From contig NZ_CP085329.1 in NCBI RefSeq assembly GCF_020614375.1, positions 434,001 to 498,000 on the forward strand: a stretch of DNA of 64,000 bases, written 5' to 3'. A program made the position numbers and the translations under genes. The notes beneath the pieces are model-generated. The model was not told the origin of the DNA and ran no database searches. It was given only the letters and a program-made list of their open reading frames with translations. The DNA comes from Haladaptatus salinisoli (lineage in GTDB: Archaea > Halobacteriota > Halobacteria > Halobacteriales > Haladaptataceae). Within the stretch, counting starts at the first letter, position 1. Each line of letters opens with the position of its first letter. Positions 57,089 to 64,000 of the stretch are shown here, piece after piece.

Positions 57089-59245
57089 TCACCGATTAGA
57101 GACGGGATTCTCGGGGTAGAACGATACCAAATCCGCCCGGCCGCCGCCGACCATCGTGTTCACCTCGTCGTACGTCGTGAGGTAGTTCGTCGAGAGCGTC
57201 GGCACCTCGATCTCGTTACGGAACTGTTCGCTAAACCGGCCCAGCGTATCGGTATCGAACTGCGGGCGTTCCCGGACGGACGCCCGTCCGGCCACGATAG
57301 CGAGGAGGTCGCAGTCGCGTTCCTCGAGCGAGCGGGCCACCTCGTACGACTCGTGCGTTTTGAGACCGTTCAGATTCCAATCCGTCGCTTGGAGGGTCAC
57401 CCCGAGGGATTTTTCCTCCGGCCACGCGCCGCGAACGGCGTCGAAAACCTCGATCGGGTAGCGCATTCGATTCTCCAGCGATCCGCCGTACTCGTCGTCG
57501 CGGTCGTTCGAGAGCGGCGAGAGGAAACTGGAGAGGAGATAGCCGTGTCCCGCGTGGAGTTGTAAGTGGTCGAACCCGGCCGTATCTGCGCGCTCCGCCG
57601 CGGTGACGAACGCCTCCCGAACTCGATCGAGGTCGTCGGAGTTCATGGCGGTTGGCGTGGGACTCGCGGGCCCGAACGGCTTCGACGAGGGGGCGAGCAG
57701 TTCCCACCGCTCGCGCTCGGGGAGCGGACGGTCGAGACCGCGTTCTCGGGATTTGGTCGCACCGCGTCGTCCGGCGTGAAACAGGTGTGCACCGACGACG
57801 GTTTCCGCCGGCGAGGCGTCGCGTACTCGAGCGATCGCCTCGCCGAGGGCGTCAGCGTGTTCGTCGGCGTAGAGTCCCGGCGTACCGGTCGTTATCCGTC
57901 CGTCGGGCGCGACCGCCAGCGGGTCGGTCAGCAACATGCCGGGGCCCCGTTCGCCCCGTTTCACTAACCGGTCGAGATACGAGTCCGCGGGCCGTCCGTC
58001 GGTTGCCGTCTCCGTGGGTGGCAGCGTCATGACCGTGCGGTTCGGTATTCGCACCTCCCGCAACGAGAGGTGTTTGAACAGCGGCGGCGTCGCGACCGCC
58101 GTCGTTCCCTCACCCTCGGCCGCTGCGAACCACTGATCGAAGCGGTCGACGAACGACGGGTCGCGAACCCGGAGGTTATCGTAGGTGATACGTCCGCTCC
58201 GCGTCAGGAGGTTGAACGCGAACCGACGCGGGCGGAGATTCCGGTAGCGTTCGACGTTCTCGAAGTAGTTCTCGCTTCGCTCGGCGGCCTCCTGCAGCCC
58301 TTGGACGCGCGGACGGCGCTCCTTCTCGTACCAGTTGAACGCCGCACGAACGTCCCGACCGTGTTCCTCGAACGCTTCTTGGAGGGCGATCGCGTCTTCC
58401 ATCGCCATCTTCGTCCCGGAGCCGATGGAGAAGTGGGCGGTGTGGGCCGCGTCGCCGATCAGAACGACGTTTTCGTGCGACCACGTCGCGTTTCGCACGG
58501 TCGGGAAGTTCCGCCAGGCGTAGAGCTTCGCCTCGAGTTCGTACGCTCCCACGTGATCGGCAAACAGCTCCTCGAAGTAATCGAGCGCCTCTTCCTCGGA
58601 TGCGTCGTCCATTCCGGCGGCCGCCCACGTTTCCTCGGTACATTCGACGATGAACGTGCTCTTCCGCCCGGGATAGGCGTGAACCCGCCAGAGCCCGTGT
58701 TCGTTCTCCCGGAAGATGAACGTGAACACGTCGAACGGTTTGTCGGTTCCGAACCACGCGAACTTCGCGTTCCCGGCGCTGGTGTTCGGCCGAAACGCCC
58801 GGTCGTAGGTCTCTCTGACGGTGCTGTTCAGACCGTCCGCGCCGATGAGGACGTCCGCCTCCTCTCGAAGTCGTTCCGGATCGTCTATCGCCTCTCCGTG
58901 ACGTAGCGTGACTCCGAGCTCGTCTGCCCGGGTCTGGAGGATCGACAGGAGGTCCGAGCGCATGATGCCCGCGAAGGAGTGTCCGTTGCATCGGAAGTAC
59001 TCTCCGTCGTAGTAGATGTCGATCGGATCCCAGCGGACGAACGCATCGGTAATCCGTTCGTGACTCGGTCGATCCGCCTCGCGGAGCGACGAGAGGGTGG
59101 CGTCCGAGAAGACGACGCCCCAACCGTACGTGTTGTCCGCGGGGTCGCGCTCGTGGACGGTTATCTCCCACTCCGGGAAGGACTTCTTGAGCAACAGCGA
59201 GACGTACAGTCCCCCGGGGCCGCCCCCGAGTACGTCCACTTTCAC
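57089..59245 (-). CDS. Fused FAD monooxygenase / Old-Yellow-Enzyme: 2-aminobenzoyl-CoA monooxygenase/reductase type
   Basis: A 718-residue two-domain flavoprotein. Residues 1-385 are a salicylate-hydroxylase-like FAD monooxygenase: VLGGGPGGLYVSLLLKKSFP at the start, VLIGADGLNSTVRETYDRA, VLIGDAAHTAHFSIGSGTKM near 262. Residues 390-718 are an NADH:flavin oxidoreductase of the OYE family: LFKHLSLREVRIPNRTVM, HLFHAGRRGATKS, HLQLHAGHGYLLSSFLSPLS (near 560) and NDRDDEYGGSLENRMRYPIE. This fusion is known from 2-aminobenzoyl-CoA monooxygenase/reductase (Azoarcus evansii) and salicylyl-CoA 5-hydroxylase, which hydroxylate and reduce the CoA-bound ring without cleaving it. KynU and the ligase nearby favour the former. 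Start is a GTG overlapping the LLM oxidoreductase stop (GTGA). Confidence 0.85.
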   Translation of the reverse strand: MKVDVLGGGPGGLYVSLLLKKSFPEWEITVHERDPADNTYGWGVVFSDATLSSLREADRPSHERITDAFVRWDPIDIYYDGEYFRCNGHSFAGIMRSDLLSILQTRADELGVTLRHGEAIDDPERLREEADVLIGADGLNSTVRETYDRAFRPNTSAGNAKFAWFGTDKPFDVFTFIFRENEHGLWRVHAYPGRKSTFIVECTEETWAAAGMDDASEEEALDYFEELFADHVGAYELEAKLYAWRNFPTVRNATWSHENVVLIGDAAHTAHFSIGSGTKMAMEDAIALQEAFEEHGRDVRAAFNWYEKERRPRVQGLQEAAERSENYFENVERYRNLRPRRFAFNLLTRSGRITYDNLRVRDPSFVDRFDQWFAAAEGEGTTAVATPPLFKHLSLREVRIPNRTVMTLPPTETATDGRPADSYLDRLVKRGERGPGMLLTDPLAVAPDGRITTGTPGLYADEHADALGEAIARVRDASPAETVVGAHLFHAGRRGATKSRERGLDRPLPERERWELLAPSSKPFGPASPTPTAMNSDDLDRVREAFVTAAERADTAGFDHLQLHAGHGYLLSSFLSPLSNDRDDEYGGSLENRMRYPIEVFDAVRGAWPEEKSLGVTLQATDWNLNGLKTHESYEVARSLEERDCDLLAIVAGRASVRERPQFDTDTLGRFSEQFRNEIEVPTLSTNYLTTYDEVNTMVGGGRADLVSFYPENPVSNR

Positions 59246-60114
59246 GCATCATCACTCCCGTTCCACGCGGTGCCGAGGGTGTCGGCCAGCAGATCGAACT
59301 GTTCGGGGTCGGCCACCGTCGGGAACAAAATGAGCTCGTCGCACCCCTCGTTCTCGTAGCCTCGGACGAACTGCGTGACCTCTTGAGGGGTCGTCAGAAG
59401 ACTCTCGGCGATTCGTTCGGCGAACGGCCCGGTGAATTCGTAGTAGTTTAGCAGATACTCCCGCCCCTTCTCGGCCGCATCGCCACCGCCGAGCGCGTAG
59501 TACCCGTGCCCCCAGAGTTCGGGGTCGCCCGGTCGTTCGCATTCGGCCCACGCCGCTCGCGCTCGTTCCGCCTGCCGAGCGAAGGCGCGTGGCGGACCCC
59601 CGCCGTGAATGTAGCCATCCGCGAATCGTCCGACCCGGCGGTACGTGTGGTCGCTATCGCCGCCCACGAGAATCGTCGGCCCCCCGTCCTGGACGGGGTC
59701 GGGACCGATATCGTCGCCTTCCCAATACTCACGAAGTTCCGCTAATTGCCGGTCGAAGAGGCGACCGCGCTTTCCAAACTCGACGCCGACGGCGTCGTAG
59801 TCGTCTTTTCGCGCACCGAGAGCCATTCCGAGCGTCAGTCGGCCGTTCGAGAGGACGTCGAGCGTCGCGGCCGTCTTCGCGAGCGACGCGTTGGGCCGAA
59901 GCGGTCCCGCGATGATCGACGTCGCCAACTCGATTTCGTCGGTGACCGCCGCGCACGCGGTCAGCGTCGTCATCGGATCGAGGCCGTGATAGCGCAGCCG
60001 ATCGAACACCCCGAGGCTCGTGAACGGGCCGTCGTCCGCCCGCTCCGCCCACGATAGTACCAGCTCCCTGTCCGCTTCTTTCAGCGTATTCGGTAGGCCG
60101 ATCCCAACTTGCAT
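59242..60114 (-). CDS. LLM-class (luciferase-like) flavin oxidoreductase
   Basis: A 290-residue TIM-barrel protein of the bacterial-luciferase superfamily (FMN or F420). Motifs: MQVGIGLPNTLKEADRELV, LGVFDRLRYHGLDPMTTLTA, ELATSIIAGPLRPNASLAKT, LDVLSNGRLTLGMALGARKD, and the C-terminal QEVTQFVRGYENEGCDELIL. In archaea such enzymes often use F420. It is translationally coupled to the fused monooxygenase/OYE gene (4-nt overlap), so it probably takes part in the same ring-processing steps, perhaps oxidising or reducing the dearomatised ring (inference). TATA-like gttataggg about 30-38 nt upstream of the ATG. Confidence 0.85.
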   Translation of the reverse strand: MQVGIGLPNTLKEADRELVLSWAERADDGPFTSLGVFDRLRYHGLDPMTTLTACAAVTDEIELATSIIAGPLRPNASLAKTAATLDVLSNGRLTLGMALGARKDDYDAVGVEFGKRGRLFDRQLAELREYWEGDDIGPDPVQDGGPTILVGGDSDHTYRRVGRFADGYIHGGGPPRAFARQAERARAAWAECERPGDPELWGHGYYALGGGDAAEKGREYLLNYYEFTGPFAERIAESLLTTPQEVTQFVRGYENEGCDELILFPTVADPEQFDLLADTLGTAWNGSDDA

Positions 60115-60182
60115 ATTATATGTCCTTCGACTGTTACCAACACCCTATAACTATCGGTGGATGTTACCGCTTGCCACGACTT

Positions 60183-61859
60183 TCAGGGAGCGCTGGCGGC
60201 GCCACTCTCTCGTTCGCGTTCGCGGAGGAGATTTCGTCGTATCTTCCCCGTCTCCGTTTTCGGAAGTTCGGGGACGAACTCGATACGTCGCGGGTACTTG
60301 TACGGGGCGATCCGGCTTTTGACGTGATCTTGGAGCGTCGACGTGGTTTCCTCGCTCGGTTCGACCCCGTCGACGAGGACGACGAACGCTTTGACGACCG
60401 TTCCGCGCTCTTCGTCGGGACTTCCGACGACGGCAGTTTCGTAAACTTCGTCCCGCTCTTGGAGCACCGACTCGACCTCCGGGCCGGGAATGTTGTATCC
60501 GCTGGAGATGATGAGGTCGTCGCGGCGCGACTTGTACTCGAACCGGTCGTCCGCAGTCCGAACGAAGACGTCACCGGGCAGGCTCCACCCGTCCTGCACC
60601 GCCAGTTCCTGTTTCTCCGGCCGCCCCCAATAGGTGACTCCCGTCGGGCCGCGGACGGCGAGCAGACCGGGTTCGCCGTCGTCGAGTTCCTCGCCCGTAT
60701 CCGGGTCGATGACCTTACACTCGTAGCCCGGTACGGGGTAGCCAGTCACCGACGGGTCGATTTCGTCGCCGATTCGGTGACTGACGAAGATGTGGAGCAT
60801 CTCGGTCGACCCGAGCCCGTCGAGCAGTTCGATACCGAACGACGATTTGACGCGCTCGAACGTGGACGGCGATAGAGGCTCCCCGGCGCTGATGCCGATA
60901 CGAAGGGACGAGAGGTCGGCCGCCTCGATCCGGTCGGCGTGCTCGTTGAGCATTTGGTTGTACGCGGTCGGTATCGATCCGAGTACCGTGACACCGTATT
61001 CGTCGATCGTCTCGATGAGATCCGCCGGTTCGGCGTTCTCGATGATGACGGTGCTCGCGCCGAATCGGAGCGGAAATGCGACGAGCACGCCGTATCCGAA
61101 CGTGAACGCGATCGGCGGATTGCCGGAGAAAACGTCGTCCGCAGTCGGTTCGAGGCAGTATCGTGCGTAGCCATCGATAATCGAAAGCATCTGCCGGTGC
61201 GTGTGGATCGTCCCTTTGGGTCGGCCCGTCGTCCCGCTCGTGTACGCGAGCATCGAGAGGTCGTCGCGGTGGGTTTCCGCCGCGTCCAGTTTCGGCGTCG
61301 CCGCTGCACAGAGGTCGTCGTAGTCGAGGTGGTCGTGTGCGATCTCCTCGCGATCGGCGACGATGATCGTTTGCAGGGACTCGCACGTTTCGTTTGCGGC
61401 TTCGACCGGCTCCAACAGCCCATCGTGCACGAGGGCGACCGTCGCATCGGAGTCTTCGAGAACGTAGGTGCACTCTTTCGCCTGGAGGAGTTTCATCGAT
61501 GGGACGGGAATGGCACCGATTTTTTGAACCGCGAGGCACGAGACCGCGTACTCCGGCCGATTCGGGAAGCGGACGAAAACTCGCTCACCGGGCTCGACGC
61601 CGAGGTCCCGTAGCGCACTTCCGAGCCGGTTCACCCGCGTTTGGAGATCGCGGTACGTTATCGATTCGTCCTCGAAATAGATCGCGACGGCATCCCCCTT
61701 TCCCGCCTCGACGTGCCGGTCGACGAGTTCGACGGCTGCGTTGAGTGATTTCGGATAGTGGAGTTCGGGGAGCGCGTAGAAGAGATCGGCCTCCGTTTCG
61801 GTCGGTGGGAACTTCCCTGCCGGAACGTTCTCTCCTTGGATGCTGTTCTCACGTAGCAT
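60183..61859 (-). CDS. 2-Aminobenzoate/benzoate-CoA ligase-like AMP-binding enzyme
   Basis: A 558-residue ANL-superfamily acyl-CoA synthetase. The N-terminal phrase ALPELHYPKSLNAAVELVDR is characteristic of 2-aminobenzoate-CoA ligases. The AMP-binding loop LAYTSGTTGRPKGTIHTHRQ lies near 205-224, followed by GSIPTAYNQM, the LLDGLGSTEML motif, GDVFVRTADDRFEYKSRRDD, ISSGYNIPGPEVE and the catalytic Lys in LPKTETGKIRRNLL near 540. It should activate anthranilate to 2-aminobenzoyl-CoA for the fused monooxygenase. The ATG at 61859 is chosen because a TATA box (ttatataat, minus strand, 61882-61890) is 23-31 nt upstream; an ATG at 61883 would sit on the TATA box. First gene of the pathway operon. Confidence 0.86.
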   Translation of the reverse strand: MLRENSIQGENVPAGKFPPTETEADLFYALPELHYPKSLNAAVELVDRHVEAGKGDAVAIYFEDESITYRDLQTRVNRLGSALRDLGVEPGERVFVRFPNRPEYAVSCLAVQKIGAIPVPSMKLLQAKECTYVLEDSDATVALVHDGLLEPVEAANETCESLQTIIVADREEIAHDHLDYDDLCAAATPKLDAAETHRDDLSMLAYTSGTTGRPKGTIHTHRQMLSIIDGYARYCLEPTADDVFSGNPPIAFTFGYGVLVAFPLRFGASTVIIENAEPADLIETIDEYGVTVLGSIPTAYNQMLNEHADRIEAADLSSLRIGISAGEPLSPSTFERVKSSFGIELLDGLGSTEMLHIFVSHRIGDEIDPSVTGYPVPGYECKVIDPDTGEELDDGEPGLLAVRGPTGVTYWGRPEKQELAVQDGWSLPGDVFVRTADDRFEYKSRRDDLIISSGYNIPGPEVESVLQERDEVYETAVVGSPDEERGTVVKAFVVLVDGVEPSEETTSTLQDHVKSRIAPYKYPRRIEFVPELPKTETGKIRRNLLRERERESGAASAP

Positions 61860-61881
61860 ACCCCCCCTTTCAATGCCATCC

Positions 61882-61890
61882 ATTATATAT
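61882..61890 (-). promoter_or_regulatory. TATA box of the CoA-ligase operon
   Basis: atatataat on the minus strand, 23-31 nt upstream of ATG 61859. It fixes the translation start of the CoA ligase and marks the promoter of the minus-strand catabolic operon that continues through the LLM and fusion-enzyme genes. Confidence 0.55.
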
Positions 61891-62118
61891 CCTAAGAAAA
61901 ATTTTACAGGAATCGTTCGGATGGGCCTCTCTCGTCCGGTAATGCGTCCGCCGCGGACCGGCGAACGACCGCTACCGCTCGATTTGCGGTCTAACGGGTG
62001 CTTCTGCGTTTTTCGTCCCCGCCGGCGTATCCACCCGGACGGAGAGGGGCCGACGGATTGCGGAGTCCCGAATCCGGCACGGTTCGTCGAGTACGCGATA
62101 CGGTGCATGTACTCGGCG

Positions 62119-64000
62119 CTAGCCGAAGGACTGTAAACTGAACTCGGAGTACGTAGACAGTTTCCGGTCGATATCGGATTCGCGCCAGCCGAGCGGCGAT
62201 AGCACGCTCGTGGCCGCTCGCACCAACAGCTCCCGGTAAAACTCGACGTCGTACTCGGTCGGCTCCTCGATCGCTAAGGCGACCCGGTCACGAGACCGCT
62301 TCTCGTCATCGACGACGACGTACGAGATACTCTGCCCGGGTGCTCGCGTCACCCCCAAGTCCGCCGCACGGTCGAGTGCCGCCACGCTCCGCGTCGACTG
62401 CGCGTAGTCGTCGCGGGCCTTCGAGACGCGATTCGTGATGACGAGGTCGATCGGATCGACGTCGCCCCGCCGAAGGCGGTCGATCCACGAGCGTAGCTCC
62501 TCGCACACGGGTTCCGGCGCTCGATGTTCGTCGAGTGCCGTGATGAGTGCCTTCTGTGCCTCGTCCACGAACGGCGGCGTGCTTCGTTGGCGACACTCGA
62601 TGCCGCGATACTTGTACTCGTCTTCGCCAGCGACCTTCCCGAAGTACTTCGTCAGCGCACCGGCGTCCGAATCGCGCAGCGGGACGAACGCGACCCAGTC
62701 GTAGCGCGCTTCGTGTTCGAGTCGGATGTCGACCCGCTTCGAGATTCGCGTCGTGAGTTCGTCGAGCGACGTCCGTTCCGCGTCGTCCATCGGCGTGACC
62801 CAGACGCTATCGACGATGCCGTGGACGACGCGCCAACCGTGTTCTTCGAGCATCGTCTTCGTCTCCAAGAGGATCTCGCGAGCGAACGCGTTGATGGCTT
62901 CGTGGCACTCGATCCGCCCGAACTTCGCGTTCGAAAAGCCCTGATAACCGAAACAGGAGACGAGAATCCACTTGATCGCGTTCGACCGTCCCCGGAGTTC
63001 CGCTCGCCGCGCTGCATCGTCCGTCCGCTGTAACTCCGCTTTGATCGCGTCTCGGTCTCGAATCAGCGGCTCGAGCACGTCCGGAAGGTAGCCCCGCTCG
63101 TCACAGATCGAATAGCCGAGACCGGGTACGTCTTCACGGTCGGCGTGGCACTCGCACCGAATCTTCTCCGGACTCACGTTCCGGGTGACGATGATATTGG
63201 GATACAGCGCCGAGAAGTCGAGTTCGTGCACGTCCTCGTGCAGTCCGACGTCCGGCGAGAAGGTGAACCCGCCGCGGTCGGCGGCGTGGAGTTGGCGCAT
63301 CGTTTTGAATTTCTCGTGACGCCACGAGTGCCACGGGACGAGCACGTTCCGTTTCCGCGCTTCCCGAATCTGAATCGCCGTGAGGATGTTTCCGATCGAG
63401 GACCACGACAGTTCTTGCAGCGGTTTACCCGACCGCTTCACGAGATAGAGACAGCCGTCCAGATTCGTCTGGTTCCACATGAACGTGTTCGACGCGTCGA
63501 CGATCACGCGTCCCGGAAGGTTGTATCGAGCCGGTGAGTGACCCACCCGGCCGTAGCTCGTGTACGTCGATTCACGGGCGAGTTGCTGCCAACCGGGGAG
63601 TCGACCGAGGTGAAAGTCCGTATCGAGACGGTCCGCCTGGCGATACAGCGCGGGAACGACGTCGCTCGTGTTCATCATCAGGACGTCCGGGTCGTGACGT
63701 TCGACGCGAGCAGCCACCGTTTCCAGTACGTCCACCCCGTCGCCGGTCACCACTTGGTCGCCGATGGTGAGTTCGGTGATCGTCTCGCCCGCAAGTTCCG
63801 TCTCCGGAACCGCGATACGCATCCGAGTGAGGTCGCGCTCGGGAAGCGGCGAAAGCTCGTTCTCGAGGCAGTAACGGAACTCGCGGGAGAAATCGACGTT
63901 GTAACACCGATACTCACCGGGTGACCCCCACCGGCGTATCATCGACGTGATCGCGGCGATGGCATCTAGATCGATACCGTCAACCCGGAGCACTGATCGC
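62119..64000 (-). CDS. Divergent family B DNA polymerase (PolB2-like), N-terminus beyond the window
   Basis: At least 627 residues of a B-family DNA polymerase; the frame is still open at the right edge and a GTG at 63993 is not a convincing start. Motif A is ELDFSALYPNIIVTRNVSPE. Motif B is SNAIKWILVSCFGYQGFSNA. Motif C, usually YGDTDS, reads HGIVDSVWV, so the first Asp is Ile while the essential second Asp is kept. Exonuclease motif II is recognisable as DPDVLMMNTSDVVPALYRQA but is not canonical. A thumb region follows (EYKYRGIECRQRS). This branch occurs as an accessory polymerase in haloarchaea, apart from the replicative PolB1, sometimes with mobile DNA. Its role is unknown; translesion or repair synthesis is possible. 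Confidence 0.8.
   Translation of the reverse strand, partial: RSVLRVDGIDLDAIAAITSMIRRWGSPGEYRCYNVDFSREFRYCLENELSPLPERDLTRMRIAVPETELAGETITELTIGDQVVTGDGVDVLETVAARVERHDPDVLMMNTSDVVPALYRQADRLDTDFHLGRLPGWQQLARESTYTSYGRVGHSPARYNLPGRVIVDASNTFMWNQTNLDGCLYLVKRSGKPLQELSWSSIGNILTAIQIREARKRNVLVPWHSWRHEKFKTMRQLHAADRGGFTFSPDVGLHEDVHELDFSALYPNIIVTRNVSPEKIRCECHADREDVPGLGYSICDERGYLPDVLEPLIRDRDAIKAELQRTDDAARRAELRGRSNAIKWILVSCFGYQGFSNAKFGRIECHEAINAFAREILLETKTMLEEHGWRVVHGIVDSVWVTPMDDAERTSLDELTTRISKRVDIRLEHEARYDWVAFVPLRDSDAGALTKYFGKVAGEDEYKYRGIECRQRSTPPFVDEAQKALITALDEHRAPEPVCEELRSWIDRLRRGDVDPIDLVITNRVSKARDDYAQSTRSVAALDRAADLGVTRAPGQSISYVVVDDEKRSRDRVALAIEEPTEYDVEFYRELLVRAATSVLSPLGWRESDIDRKLSTYSEFSLQSFG

Noticed and set aside
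1-64000. CRISPR arrays, integrase or transposase genes
   Set aside because: No spaced identical repeats and no recombinase motifs were found on either strand; only decayed genes hint at past rearrangement.

Overview
The window is chromosomal DNA of a halophilic archaeon (class Halobacteria). GC is high, and the proteins are strongly acidic with few Lys. Many genes have an archaeal TATA element 25-35 nt before the ATG with little or no leader. The gene families also fit: AglB, a Tat-exported beta-propeller, DUF58/DUF4129/DUF1616 envelope genes and a halophile PolB. The genus cannot be fixed from the sequence alone. I see no rRNA, tRNA, CRISPR array or intact insertion sequence.

Region 1 (1-18.1 kb) is a surface-glycan/N-glycosylation island. 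It encodes three GT4 glycosyltransferases (one cut by the left edge), a WecC-type UDP-ManNAc dehydrogenase and two WecB-type 2-epimerases. It also has a sugar-nucleotide epimerase, a UDP-sulfoquinovose-synthase homologue coupled by ATGA to a 49-aa Cys-rich protein, two alkaline-phosphatase/sulfatase-fold proteins, a Wzx-like flippase and a GT-C-like membrane protein. It ends with an AglB/STT3 oligosaccharyltransferase that has an altered WWD motif and a C-terminal LamG-like domain. Together they suggest a glycan carrying mannosaminuronate and a sulfonated sugar, built on a lipid carrier, flipped and transferred to protein.

Region 2 (18.1-45.3 kb) is mixed. It holds a gene-poor 1.2 kb stretch with a small secreted protein and an envelope locus (DUF58, two membrane proteins, a DUF4129-like protein, DUF1616) lacking its usual MoxR partner. 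A winged-helix/zinc regulator has a palindrome at its promoter. Further genes encode a right-handed beta-helix protein with three lectin-like repeats, a Tat-exported PQQ-type propeller with a PKD domain, sugar-metabolism enzymes (6-phosphogluconate dehydrogenase, SMP-30 lactonase, GH15), transporters, and an ArsR-SRPBCC-DoxX operon in which two SRPBCC-like genes have decayed.

Region 3 (45.3-61.9 kb) is the most exciting part. It appears to encode a whole aerobic route from tryptophan through anthranilate into CoA-thioester degradation. The parts are indoleamine 2,3-dioxygenase, an alpha/beta hydrolase (candidate formamidase), kynureninase, a 2-aminobenzoate-CoA-ligase-like enzyme and a fused monooxygenase/Old-Yellow-Enzyme of the 2-aminobenzoyl-CoA monooxygenase/reductase type. 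Downstream enzymes are RidA, acyl-CoA dehydrogenase, MaoC, SDR, a crotonase-family enzyme and a luciferase-like flavoenzyme. A BtrH-like protein, an MFS exporter-type carrier and a TrpB paralogue with an inverted repeat around its TATA box sit in the middle. The right edge (62.1-64 kb) holds the C-terminal part of a divergent family B DNA polymerase.
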